Source: Rhodobacterales bacterium HKCCA1288 (GTDB lineage: Bacteria; Pseudomonadota; Alphaproteobacteria; Rhodobacterales; Rhodobacteraceae). From it: DNA of 64,000 bases. A program made the position numbers and the translations under genes. Below are positions 26,718-37,495 of the stretch, piece by piece. Position 1 is the stretch's first letter. The number at the start of each line of letters is the position of its first letter. Where the stretch lies: positions 496,001 to 560,000 of the forward strand of contig CP065161.1 in the NCBI GenBank assembly GCA_015693905.1, in the 5' to 3' direction. Under the pieces are notes generated by a model. The model made no database searches, was not told where the DNA came from, and worked only from the letters and a program-made list of their open reading frames with translations.

Positions 26718-27365
26718 ATGTTCGCGGTCCTTAAGACAGGCGGCAAACAGTATAAGGTGCAGGCGGGTGACGTTCTGCGCGTTGAAAAACTGGCTGCTAC
26801 AGCGGGTGAAACCGTTCAATTCAACGAAATTCTGATGGTCGGTGGCGACAAGCCTGTGCTTGGTGCGCCGCTTGTGTCTGGTGCTGCTGTTCAGGCCACT
26901 GTGATCGACCAGATCAAAGGCGAAAAGCTGATCCACTTCGTCAAGCGCCGCCGTAAGCACAGCTCGAAGCGCACGAAGGGCCATCGTCAGCAACTGACCC
27001 TGTTGCGCGTGACAGAGATCCTTGCCTCGGGCGCGGATAAATCTGGCGTTAAGGCGGCTGTTGGCGCGGGTTCTGTTTCTGCGGCTGAAATGGCAGCCTT
27101 GGTTGCAGCAACCCCTGCAAAAGCCCCAGCGAAAGCGCCTGCCAAGAAGGCAGCGGCGCCGAAGGCGACAGACGCGGCAGAGAAGCCTGCAAAGGCAGCC
27201 GCGAAAAAGCCTGCGGCCGCAAAGGCAGAGGATGCAAAGGCAGACGCCCCTAAAAAGGCCCCTGCCAAGAAAGCAGCCCCTAAGAAGGACGCCGCTGATA
27301 AGAAAGCCGCAGCACCTAAAAAGGCAGCTGCGAAACCCAAAGCCGCGAAAGCGGACAAGGCATAA
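26718..27365 (+). CDS. rplU: 50S ribosomal protein L21 with long Ala/Lys-rich tail
   Basis: A 23S-binding protein near L20. The first 100 or so residues are ordinary L21 ([20 protein letters not shown], then [20 protein letters not shown] and LTLLRVTEI). The usual length is about 103 residues, but this one has 215. The added C-terminal part is low-complexity, almost only A, K, P and D in histone-H1-like repeats such as [10 protein letters not shown]. The start at 26718 follows GGAAAGGAAAG; the in-frame extension to 26580 is not L21. rpmA follows after 12 bases. Confidence 0.95.
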   Translation: MFAVLKTGGKQYKVQAGDVLRVEKLAATAGETVQFNEILMVGGDKPVLGAPLVSGAAVQATVIDQIKGEKLIHFVKRRRKHSSKRTKGHRQQLTLLRVTEILASGADKSGVKAAVGAGSVSAAEMAALVAATPAKAPAKAPAKKAAAPKATDAAEKPAKAAAKKPAAAKAEDAKADAPKKAPAKKAAPKKDAADKKAAAPKKAAAKPKAAKADKA

Positions 27366-27377
27366 GGAGAGAGACAC

Positions 27378-27647
27378 ATGGCACATAAAAAAGCAGGTGG
27401 CTCGTCCCGCAACGGTCGCGACAGTGCTGGTCGCCGCCTTGGCATTAAGAAATTCGGTGGCGAAGCCGTAATTCCAGGTAACATCATCTGCCGTCAGCGC
27501 GGCACAAAATGGTGGCCGGGTGAAGGTGTTGGCATTGGCAAAGATCACACGATCTTTGCAACCGCTGAGGGCAATGTCAGCTTCCGCAAGGGCTTTAAGG
27601 GCCGCACATTTATCTCTGTGTTGCCGACAGCAGAAGCCGCTGAGTAA
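27378..27647 (+). CDS. rpmA: 50S ribosomal protein L27
   Basis: An 89-residue protein whose N-terminus reaches the peptidyl-transferase centre. [20 protein letters not shown] is the conserved start, without a cleavable leader of the Firmicutes type. [19 protein letters not shown] follows. GGAGAG precedes the ATG. It is the second gene of rplU-rpmA, and a strong terminator follows. Confidence 0.97.
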   Translation: MAHKKAGGSSRNGRDSAGRRLGIKKFGGEAVIPGNIICRQRGTKWWPGEGVGIGKDHTIFATAEGNVSFRKGFKGRTFISVLPTAEAAE

Positions 27648-27673
27648 CGCCACGCTTTTCGCGATGATTTCGA

Positions 27674-27705
27674 AAAGGGGCCGGCGTTTCAGCCGGCCCT
27701 TTTTT
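27674..27705 (+). terminator. Intrinsic terminator after rpmA
   Basis: GGGCCGGC (27678-27685) pairs with GCCGGCCC (27692-27699) across a 6-base loop. An AAAA run before and TTTTTT after make it a strong terminator. Confidence 0.88.
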
Positions 27706-27743
27706 CGTTGGTTAAGCCCTATAATGGGGCAATAGGTGCGATC

Positions 27744-28283
27744 ATGAAGCAAGACAAAATCACCACGCAATCTGTCATCTCGACAGATCGCTTTCAGCTG
27801 CGCCCCTTAAGCATGGCGGATACAGGGTTGATGTCGCTTTACGCATCCGACAAACGGGTGGCCGAGATGACACCCAATATCCCGCATCCGCTGCCCCCAG
27901 GGGCAGTTGAAGCCATGATTGAACGCGCCTTGGCGGATCAATCCCAAGATGTGATTTGGGCCATTGATGCCAGCCCTTCAGGTGGGGCGGAATTGGTTGG
28001 CGTGATCGAATTGCACCAAATGGATCGCGGGCAGTCAGAAATCCGCTATTGGGTGGCCCCCACAATGTGGAACACGGGTATCGCCTCTGAAGTGGTGCGC
28101 GCCCTCATTGCTGCCAATCCGCTGGCCAATGACACAATTTTCGCAAGCGTCTTTCAAGACAACCCAAGCTCGGCCCGGGTTTTGGTGAATGCAGGCTTTG
28201 AATACTTAGGCGATGCAGAAAGCTATTCAGTCGCGCGCAGCGCGGCATTGCCCACATGGACATATTTGAAAAAACTGATCTAA
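27744..28283 (+). CDS. GNAT-family N-acetyltransferase
   Basis: A 179-residue acetyltransferase of the RimJ/RimL type. The pattern is a beta strand RFQLRPLSMADTGLM, a central EIRYWVAPTMWNTGIASEVVRALI that corresponds to the acetyl-CoA-binding loop and helix, then FASVFQDNPSSARVLVNAGFEYLG, a hallmark of this subfamily. The substrate is unknown; RimJ-like proteins modify protein N-termini, amino acids or drugs. ATG 27744 was chosen over 27708, which falls in the rpmA terminator tail. It lies between rpmA and obgE, as in many Rhodobacterales. Confidence 0.85.
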   Translation: MKQDKITTQSVISTDRFQLRPLSMADTGLMSLYASDKRVAEMTPNIPHPLPPGAVEAMIERALADQSQDVIWAIDASPSGGAELVGVIELHQMDRGQSEIRYWVAPTMWNTGIASEVVRALIAANPLANDTIFASVFQDNPSSARVLVNAGFEYLGDAESYSVARSAALPTWTYLKKLI

Positions 28284-28291
28284 GGCGCTAA

Positions 28292-30519
<2,228 letters not shown>

Positions 30520-30534
30520 GGGAGGGCTGCGCCA

Positions 30535-31794
30535 GTGACAGAGGATATCACAGGATTGATGAACGAGCTATGCGCGGGCGCGAAAACTGCGGCGCGCGCC
30601 TTGGCCACAGCATCGGCTGAACGCAAACATGCAGCCCTGATTGGCGCGGCAGACTACGTGTGGAAATCCCGCGCAGATATTCTGGCCGCGAATGCGCAAG
30701 ATCTGGATTACGGACATGAAAAAGGGCTGACAGCGGCGATGATGGATCGCCTCACCCTGACCGAGGATCGACTGCGCGATATCGTGGGTGGCCTGCGGGC
30801 GATTGCAGAACAGCCTGATCCGATTGGCGCCACGATTGCAGAATGGGACAGGCCCACAGGGTTGCATATCGCCCGCGTGCGCACCCCGCTTGGGGTGATT
30901 GGCGTCATCTATGAAAGCCGCCCCAATGTGACTGCGGATGCAGCGGCGCTCTGCCTCAAATCTGGCAATGCCGTGATCTTGCGGGGGGGATCGGAAAGCT
31001 TTCATTCTTCGCGCGCCATCCATGCTGCGATTGTCCGTGGCATTACTGAGGCTGGCCTGCCCGCAGAGGCCGTGCAAATCGTGCCAACACGGGATCGCGC
31101 GGCTGTCAGCGCCATGTTGAATGCACAAGGACAGATTGATGTCATCGTGCCGCGCGGTGGCAAGGCCTTGGTCGGTTTGGTGCAGGCTGAGGCCCGCGTG
31201 CCTGTCTTTGCCCATCTTGAAGGCATCTGCCACATCTATATCGACAAGGATGCCGATTTGGATAAGGCGCTGCGCGTGGTGTTAAATGCAAAAACCCGCC
31301 GCACAGGTATTTGTGGCGCGGCTGAATGTTTGCTGATCCATCAAGACGCGATCAATAGCCATGCGGAACCCATTATTGCCGCACTTCTTGCCGCAGGGGT
31401 TGAGGTGCGCGCCGATGGGGCCTTGGCAGATATCGCAGGCACAAACCGCGCCGCACCAGACGATTTTGGCAAGGAATTCTTGGATATGATCATCGCCGCC
31501 AAGCCCGTGGAAAACCTATCTGCTGCGATGGATCATATTGCCCAGTTTGGCTCGGGCCATACGGATGCGATCCTGACGGAAAACCCTAAGGCCGCGCAGA
31601 TTTTTGCCGCGAATGTCGACAGCGCGATTGTGATGGTCAACGCCTCAACCCAATTCGCCGATGGTGGGGAATTTGGAATGGGCGCTGAAATCGGTATCGC
31701 CACAGGCAAAATGCACGCCCGCGGGCCCGTAGGCGCAGAGCAGCTGACCTCATTCAAATATATCGTCAAAGGAAATGGGACGACCCGCGCATGA
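30535..31794 (+). CDS. proA: Gamma-glutamyl phosphate reductase
   Basis: NADPH-dependent reduction of glutamyl phosphate to glutamate semialdehyde, the second proline step. It has 419 residues from a GTG start with GGAGGG upstream. It has an aldehyde-dehydrogenase-like fold with [22 protein letters not shown] in short blocks, [10 protein letters not shown], and the catalytic Cys in [11 protein letters not shown] (about residue 262). It overlaps the next gene by 4 bases (ATGA). Confidence 0.96.
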   Translation: MTEDITGLMNELCAGAKTAARALATASAERKHAALIGAADYVWKSRADILAANAQDLDYGHEKGLTAAMMDRLTLTEDRLRDIVGGLRAIAEQPDPIGATIAEWDRPTGLHIARVRTPLGVIGVIYESRPNVTADAAALCLKSGNAVILRGGSESFHSSRAIHAAIVRGITEAGLPAEAVQIVPTRDRAAVSAMLNAQGQIDVIVPRGGKALVGLVQAEARVPVFAHLEGICHIYIDKDADLDKALRVVLNAKTRRTGICGAAECLLIHQDAINSHAEPIIAALLAAGVEVRADGALADIAGTNRAAPDDFGKEFLDMIIAAKPVENLSAAMDHIAQFGSGHTDAILTENPKAAQIFAANVDSAIVMVNASTQFADGGEFGMGAEIGIATGKMHARGPVGAEQLTSFKYIVKGNGTTRA

Positions 31795-32975
31795 GTAAAG
31801 ATCCCAAAACCACCAGTCAGATCATCCGCCGCCAAGCCATGGATATTGGCGCGGCGCGGCCAGTGGCCACGCCTTTACACCAATCCGTGGTCTATGCCGC
31901 AGGCAGCCCTGACCAGCTGGATGCGCAATATAGTGGGCAATTAGCGGGCTATACCTATGCGCGCGAAGGTCATCCTAACGCAGCCGCATTGGCCGCGCGT
32001 ATTGATGCCTTAGAAGGCGCAGAGGGCGGCCTGATCACGGGGTCTGGCATGGCCGCAATCACAGCCGCACTTCTGGGGCTTTTGAAGGCGGGTGATCACA
32101 TGATCGGCGCTGACCAGCTATATGGCCGCTCCTTGCGGTTGATGTCGCAAGACCTGCCGCGTTTTGGAATCGAGACGGGTCAATTTGATCCGACCGATGC
32201 GCCAAGCCTCAAACGCGCCCTTCGCCCCAATACAAAATTGGTTTTGGTCGAGGCCCTCTCAAACCCCACCTTGCGTGTGGCCGATATGGCAGGCATTGCC
32301 AAGATTTGCACCCAACATGGTTTGATCATGGTGTTGGATAACACCTTCACCACGCCCGCAATGATGCGCAGCTATCAGGTCGGGGCAGATATCATCATCC
32401 ATTCCGTGACCAAGCTTTTGGCGGGCCATGCCGATGTGACCTTGGGATATGTTGCCGCGAAAAACCCAGACCATCGCAAAGCGATCTATGATTTTGCGGT
32501 CACAACGGGCATGACGCCTGCACCCTATGAATGTTGGTTGGCCGAACGGGGTCTGTTCACCTTTGATCTGCGCTATGCGCGGGCACAGGAAAATGCCGCT
32601 GCCTTGTCCGAATTTTTGGCCCACCATCCAAAGGTAAAGCGCGTGCTATATCCAACGCGTCCTGACCACCCTGATCACAACCGCGCCATGGCGCTATTTG
32701 AGGGGCAGGGGGGCAATATGCTGTCCTTTGAGATTGAGGGCGGTCGCGAGGCGGCCAATCGCTTTGTGCAAGCGGCCCCCAATATCGCCTTTGCGCCCAC
32801 ATTGGGGGATGTGGCCTCCTCTCTTAGCCATCCCGCCTCGAGCAGTCACCGCGCCTTAACGCCAGAGGGGCGCGCGGCCCTTGGCATCAGCGAAGGCTTT
32901 TTCCGCCTGTCAGTCGGGATTGAAGATGTGACGCAACTGAAATCCGATTTCACAGCGGCATTGGCGGCGGTCTAA
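31791..32975 (+). CDS. Trans-sulfuration PLP enzyme, cystathionine beta-lyase type
   Basis: A PLP-dependent Cys/Met metabolism enzyme of 394 residues. The Schiff-base Lys is residue 208 in [17 protein letters not shown]. The [18 protein letters not shown] and [11 protein letters not shown] blocks and the C-terminal [17 protein letters not shown] and [11 protein letters not shown] are typical of the family. Beta-lyase (methionine route), gamma-lyase and gamma-synthase cannot be told apart reliably by eye. Four-base overlap with proA makes it the last gene of the obgE-proB-proA block. Confidence 0.82.
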   Translation: MSKDPKTTSQIIRRQAMDIGAARPVATPLHQSVVYAAGSPDQLDAQYSGQLAGYTYAREGHPNAAALAARIDALEGAEGGLITGSGMAAITAALLGLLKAGDHMIGADQLYGRSLRLMSQDLPRFGIETGQFDPTDAPSLKRALRPNTKLVLVEALSNPTLRVADMAGIAKICTQHGLIMVLDNTFTTPAMMRSYQVGADIIIHSVTKLLAGHADVTLGYVAAKNPDHRKAIYDFAVTTGMTPAPYECWLAERGLFTFDLRYARAQENAAALSEFLAHHPKVKRVLYPTRPDHPDHNRAMALFEGQGGNMLSFEIEGGREAANRFVQAAPNIAFAPTLGDVASSLSHPASSSHRALTPEGRAALGISEGFFRLSVGIEDVTQLKSDFTAALAAV

Positions 32976-32983
32976 ACCCTGAT

Positions 32984-33358
32984 CTACCTGTCCTTATCGC
33001 CCAAAACCAACAGGCTAACCGTAAACCCCAAGGCCTGATTTTCCAGTTCTTGTCGGATCAAAGAGGGGTCAGGCAACTTATCGCAAATGACCACCAACCG
33101 CCCCCGAAATGCGGCCTTGCGCAGTTGAACCGCCAATTCAATCGCGTCAAATTTCGGGCCAATCAAGGGTGAGATCACCATATCAGGGCGCTCAGTGGCC
33201 AAAATTTCGGGCATTTTATCAATATTCGCCGCCATAACCATTTCCGCGGCATCAACCACCATGCGCGGCAAACGAGATGCGAGATTTGGGGGAACATCCA
33301 CCAAAACCAAGTTGCGCATCTGACGCAACGCGGTGTCGTTATTCGAAGCCGATGACAT
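32984..33358 (-). CDS. Conserved protein with receiver-like fold, function unknown
   Basis: A 124-residue protein I cannot name. It has alternating strands and helices (NLVLVDVP, DMVISPLI, GRLVVICDK) that resemble a response-regulator receiver. The central strand ends in SPLIG, not in the usual phospho-Asp motif, so phosphorylation is unlikely. It is read away from phoR across a 187-base divergent gap. A role with the Pho system is possible by position only. Confidence 0.55.
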   Translation of the reverse strand: MSSASNNDTALRQMRNLVLVDVPPNLASRLPRMVVDAAEMVMAANIDKMPEILATERPDMVISPLIGPKFDAIELAVQLRKAAFRGRLVVICDKLPDPSLIRQELENQALGFTVSLLVLGDKDR

Positions 33359-33545
33359 CGTCCCGCACTCTCAATTCGGACATCTAAGCCCTAACGCCTA
33401 ATCCATTATCCGCCGCAAAATCGTTACAGATGCAACGAATTAGAATGAAAAAGCACAAAAAAAGGGGCGGTCGACATTTTCTGAAACTTGGCGAAGCTAA
33501 AGAGCGTATTGATTCGACCCTTTACCCCCCGAAAAGGCCCAGAAA

Positions 33546-34601
33546 ATGACCAACACCCATTCCTTTGAGGCAATTGTGACAGCCATGTTCGATTGCGTGC
33601 CTGACCCAATGGTGCGCTTGGGGCCAAATGGTATTTTGCTCGAACAAAACGAAGAAGCTGAGGCCATGTTTGGAACATGGGCGCAAGGCCGCTCTTATGT
33701 GACACTGTTTCGCCAGCCTACTTTAGCACAGGCGATTGAGCAGGTTTTGCAATCTGGCGTCTCATCCGAGGCGGAATTTATCCAAACCAGCACCGCAGGG
33801 GCCGAGCGGTTTATCGTGCGCATCACGGCCTTGCCCGAAGCAAATCTGGGCATTGTTTTGCATTTCGAAGATGTCACCCATCTGACCGAGGTCGAAGAAA
33901 TGCGCCGCGATTTTGTGGCCAATGTCAGTCACGAATTGCGCAGCCCGCTTACGGCAATTCTTGGGTTTATCGAAACACTGCGCGGGCCTGCCGCCAAAGA
34001 CCCCGCAGCGCAATCGCGTTTCTTGCAGATCATGCAGGATGAAGCACAGCGGATGAACCGCCTGATCGGGGATCTTTTGTCGCTGTCACGGGTTGAATCG
34101 CAACAGCGTCAACGCCCCGATCAAGTGATTGACGTGATGCATGTTGTCTCGCGCGTGCAGGCAGCCTTGCGCCCCTTGGTCGAAGAAAGCGGCTGTCAGG
34201 TGATGATACAGCGCCCCGATGATGTCAGCACCGAATTGCGCGGCGACAGCGATCAACTGACACAGGTTTTCCGAAACCTTATTGAAAACGCCCTGAAATA
34301 TGGCGGACAAAACAAGACCGTAACAATCAAGATGCGCCACGAGATGGGGCAGGGCAGCCTTAAGGGCAGGCTTTTATGTGTCGATGTCATCGATCAAGGG
34401 GAAGGAATTGATCCCTTGCACATCCCGCGCCTGACAGAGCGATTCTATCGCGTGGACAATCACCGCAGTCGCGCCATGGGGGGAACGGGTTTGGGCCTTG
34501 CGATTGTAAAACACATCGTCCAGCGCCATCGCGGGCGTTTGAAAATCACTTCGGAACAGGGGAAAGGCAGCTGCTTTTCCGTGATTCTTCCGAGCGAATA
34601 A
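33546..34601 (+). CDS. phoR: Phosphate regulon sensor kinase PhoR, soluble form
   Basis: Histidine kinase of the PhoR-PhoB pair, 351 residues. A PAS-like sensor domain (about 10-115) leads to HisKA with the phospho-His129 in NVSHELRSPL. A catalytic domain follows with the N box NLIENALKYGG and G boxes DVIDQGEGID and GGTGLGLAIVKHI. I see no membrane-spanning segment, so it would sense phosphate status through Pst/PhoU contacts. It is first in the order phoR-pstSCAB-phoU-phoB. Confidence 0.9.
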   Translation: MTNTHSFEAIVTAMFDCVPDPMVRLGPNGILLEQNEEAEAMFGTWAQGRSYVTLFRQPTLAQAIEQVLQSGVSSEAEFIQTSTAGAERFIVRITALPEANLGIVLHFEDVTHLTEVEEMRRDFVANVSHELRSPLTAILGFIETLRGPAAKDPAAQSRFLQIMQDEAQRMNRLIGDLLSLSRVESQQRQRPDQVIDVMHVVSRVQAALRPLVEESGCQVMIQRPDDVSTELRGDSDQLTQVFRNLIENALKYGGQNKTVTIKMRHEMGQGSLKGRLLCVDVIDQGEGIDPLHIPRLTERFYRVDNHRSRAMGGTGLGLAIVKHIVQRHRGRLKITSEQGKGSCFSVILPSE

Positions 34602-34688
34602 CCATCGAAATCCGCCGTTTTCCTAATGAAATGCTCAAAATTTCCAAATTTCGCAGAATTTTCACAAAATTTGGGCGATCCGAGGGCA

Positions 34689-34717
34689 TTGTCACATAAC
34701 TGTTACGTTTCTGTCAC
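34689..34717 (+). promoter_or_regulatory. Pho box with three direct repeats upstream of pstS
   Basis: TTGTCAC (34689-34695), CTGTTAC (34700-34706) and CTGTCAC (34711-34717), each separated by exactly 4 bases. They match the PhoB half-site CTGTCAY and its 11-bp period. The cluster would replace the -35 element of the pstS promoter. An 8-bp inverted repeat, CCAAATTT/AAATTTGG, lies just upstream (34644-34674). Confidence 0.88.
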
Positions 34718-34810
34718 AAAAGCTTGGTGAACCACGCATAGGCAGGCCCACAAGAGCGCGGCACTGGTGCCCGTTCTGCCAACCCGAAAACCACTTGGAG
34801 TGACAGAAGA

Positions 34811-35830
34811 ATGTCTTTCACAAAATTGACCGTTTCCGCCCTTGCCTTGGCGGCATTGTCCGCAACGGGCGCAGTCGCGCAAAGCCGTGACTATGTCAGC
34901 ATCGCGGGCTCATCCACGGTTCTGCCTTATGCAAATATCGTTGCCGAAGCGTTTGGCGCTGAAACCGATTTCGCAACCCCCGTTGTTGAGGGTGGCGGTT
35001 CGTCCACTGGCCGCCGCATGCTGTGCGAAGGCGTTGGCGAAGGCACAATCGATATCGCGAACTCCTCTAGCTTGATGAAAGACTCCGAGCGCGAAGTATG
35101 CGCAGGCAACGGTGTAACCCCAATCGAAGTTCGCATTGGCTATGACGGCATCGTATTCGCCTCTGACATCAATGGCCCTTCTTTCGCTTTCACACCTGCA
35201 GATATCTACTTGGCGCTTGCCGCTGAGTTGCCTGTTGATGGCGCAATGGTTGCCAACCCAAATGCCAACTGGGCTGACGTAAATGGCGATCTTCCTTCTC
35301 AGGAAATCAACATGTTCGTTCCTGGCACGAACCACGGCACGCGCGAAGTTTTCGAAGAAAACGTGATCCTCGCAGGTTGTGAGGATACTGGCGCAGCAGA
35401 AGCAATGGCTGGTATGGGCATGGACGAAGATGCAGTTGAAGAAGCCTGCATGACCCTGCGCACCGATGGCCGTTCGGTTGATATCGAAGGCGACTATACA
35501 CAGACGCTTGCAAATCTCGACAGCACCCCAACAGGTATTGGCGTATTCGGTCTGTCTTTCTATGAAAACAACACCGACCGTCTTCAGGTTGCGACTATGT
35601 CTGGCGTAACTCCAACCGTTGATGCAATTGCATCTGGCGAATACCCCGTATCGCGCCCTCTGCAGTTCTACGTCAAGCAAGAGCATATCGGCGTGATCCC
35701 AGGTTTGAAGGAATATGTTGAGTTCTTCATCTCTGACGAAATCGCAGGCCCTGGTGGCCCATTGGCTGAATACGGCCTTGTTCCTGATCCAGAATTGGCA
35801 GCGACCCAAGCAATGGTTGCAGGCCTCTAA
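34811..35830 (+). CDS. pstS: Phosphate-binding periplasmic protein
   Basis: High-affinity phosphate receptor of the Pst transporter, 339 residues. The signal peptide is MSFTKLTVSALALAALSATG with cleavage near AVA-QS (about residue 24). Phosphate-site segments IAGSSTVLPYAN, EGGGSSTGRRML and NHGTREVFEE are visible. The mature protein contains a cysteine pair around LAGCEDTG and EEACMTL. It is under the three-repeat Pho box. A stable hairpin follows the stop and may favour pstS mRNA over the downstream genes. Confidence 0.95.
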   Translation: MSFTKLTVSALALAALSATGAVAQSRDYVSIAGSSTVLPYANIVAEAFGAETDFATPVVEGGGSSTGRRMLCEGVGEGTIDIANSSSLMKDSEREVCAGNGVTPIEVRIGYDGIVFASDINGPSFAFTPADIYLALAAELPVDGAMVANPNANWADVNGDLPSQEINMFVPGTNHGTREVFEENVILAGCEDTGAAEAMAGMGMDEDAVEEACMTLRTDGRSVDIEGDYTQTLANLDSTPTGIGVFGLSFYENNTDRLQVATMSGVTPTVDAIASGEYPVSRPLQFYVKQEHIGVIPGLKEYVEFFISDEIAGPGGPLAEYGLVPDPELAATQAMVAGL

Positions 35831-35854
35831 GATCTGACGGCTTTCTAAATTCGG

Positions 35855-35877
35855 TCTGGGCGGTTCCACCGCCCAGA
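35855..35877 (+). other. Stable hairpin between pstS and pstC
   Basis: TCTGGGCGG (35855-35863) pairs perfectly with CCGCCCAGA (35869-35877) across 5 bases. No T run follows. Such hairpins after binding-protein genes usually stabilise the upstream mRNA or cause partial termination, giving more receptor than permease. Confidence 0.75.
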
Positions 35878-35926
35878 TCCACCCCGCCCAAAGGGCAAAA
35901 CTTAAAAGAGCAGAGCGGACGACCAA

Positions 35927-37495
35927 ATGCCCCTGACAATCAGCATTTCGCTTGTTTTGGCCCTAATTGCAGTGCTTGCGATTGTGGGCTTTTTTATCGG
36001 GCGCGCCCGCGCGATTTCTGTCGCAAACGGGGTCGAGTCGAGCCTGCATTCACTTCCGAAACAGCATGGCATGCATGTGGCCCTTGCGGCCTCTGTGCCA
36101 GCACTGATTTTCATTATTCTCTGGTCGATTGGATCAGGGATTGCTTCGAACAGCTATACCGCTTCGATCATTGATCCCAATGCACCTGAATTGCAGTTAT
36201 CCGCTGACGTTACCGATGGCTTGCCGCAGGACGAGATAGACGTCCGCCTTGCCGCGCAGCGCGATCTCTTCGTTGCGAATGTCAAAGGGTTGGCGGTTGC
36301 GATTGATGGCTATATCGCCAATGGCAACGCAACCGAAGCCGATGTTGAGGGCTGGCGTGTAGATTTCACCCCGTTGGCGCAGCGCTTGCGCGATGACGGG
36401 CAAATTATTGGCGCGAATATCTCGCAAAAAATGTTTGAGACCGCTTTGCGCCTGCGCGGCTTTAACGCCACGATCGAACTGATAGGGCGGCTCGGCGCAG
36501 TATTTTTGGCCATCGGCGGGTTTCTCTATGGTCTAAAATTGATCAACCGCGATTTCCGCGCCCGCATCTCGGTCGAGCGTTGGATTCTTGCCTTTTTGAT
36601 CTTTGCCTCCACTATCGCCATTTTGACCACTGTTGGCATTCTGTCAGCCATCACATTCCCCACATTAGCCTTTTTCAAGGAATACGGGATTTTCAATTTC
36701 CTCTTTGGGATGGAGTGGGCCCCTGCAGGTGATGTTGCAGGCGCGCCTGAGGGGCCAGATGGCAGCTATGTCTCGGCGCTTGGCTTTTTGCCTTTGATAT
36801 GGGGCACGCTTTACATTGCGCTTGTGGCACTTTTGGTTGCGGTTCCCTTAGGCCTCTCTGCGGCAATCTACCTGTCGGAATTCGCCCCAAGCGCGCTACG
36901 CGCCACGATCAAACCCGCGCTAGAGATCCTCGCGGGGATCCCGACAATCGTTTATGGTATCTTCGCCCTTGTGACAGTCGGCCCGTTTTTGCAGGCGGTG
37001 GTGGGGTCAACGATTATGCCCAACACGGTCTCTGTTCTGACCGCAGGCGTGGTGATGGGGATGATGTTGGTGCCGTTCGTCTCGTCATTGTCCGATGATG
37101 TGATCAATGCCGTGCCACAGGCGATGCGGGATGGCTCGCTTGGTCTGGGGGCGACACCCGCGGAAACGGTGACCAAGGTGATCTTGCCTGCCGCGCTGCC
37201 TGGCATTGTGGGCGCCATCGTTTTGGCCGCGTCCCGCGCGATTGGGGAAACCATGATTGTGGTTCTGGCCGCAGGCGCGCTGTCTTCGGTCACAGGGTTG
37301 GAGCCAAACCCATTCGGGGCGGTTGTGACTGTGACAACCCGCATTGTGGCCGTTCTCACGGGCGAGGGGTCAGGGTTCGACTCGATTGATGTTCTGGCGG
37401 TTTTCGCGCTGGCCTTTACACTCTTCTTCGTCACGCTGGGGTTGAACCTGCTCGCACAGCGGATTGTTGCCAAATATCGGGAGCAGTATGACTGA
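35927..37495 (+). CDS. pstC: Phosphate ABC transporter permease PstC
   Basis: Inner-membrane permease subunit, 522 residues, longer than the roughly 310 residues of E. coli PstC. An N-terminal extension has two membrane helices (about 5-25 and 50-72) and a periplasmic segment (about 75-180) before the core permease. The core has six helices and the coupling motif region QAMRDGSLGLGATPAETVTKVILPAALPG, in short stretches. This long form is common in alphaproteobacteria. Its stop shares one base with the pstA start. Confidence 0.93.
   Translation: MPLTISISLVLALIAVLAIVGFFIGRARAISVANGVESSLHSLPKQHGMHVALAASVPALIFIILWSIGSGIASNSYTASIIDPNAPELQLSADVTDGLPQDEIDVRLAAQRDLFVANVKGLAVAIDGYIANGNATEADVEGWRVDFTPLAQRLRDDGQIIGANISQKMFETALRLRGFNATIELIGRLGAVFLAIGGFLYGLKLINRDFRARISVERWILAFLIFASTIAILTTVGILSAITFPTLAFFKEYGIFNFLFGMEWAPAGDVAGAPEGPDGSYVSALGFLPLIWGTLYIALVALLVAVPLGLSAAIYLSEFAPSALRATIKPALEILAGIPTIVYGIFALVTVGPFLQAVVGSTIMPNTVSVLTAGVVMGMMLVPFVSSLSDDVINAVPQAMRDGSLGLGATPAETVTKVILPAALPGIVGAIVLAASRAIGETMIVVLAAGALSSVTGLEPNPFGAVVTVTTRIVAVLTGEGSGFDSIDVLAVFALAFTLFFVTLGLNLLAQRIVAKYREQYD

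Noticed and set aside
26526-27770. Minus-strand open frame (414 codons) opposite rplU-rpmA, with Cys/Leu/Arg-rich low complexity
   Set aside because: It is the complement of the Ala/Lys-rich L21 tail and crosses the rpmA terminator; not a real gene.
34910-35926. Long minus-strand open frame (338 codons) opposite pstS
   Set aside because: It is antisense to a clear pstS along its whole length, has no family resemblance and arises from the codon bias of pstS.
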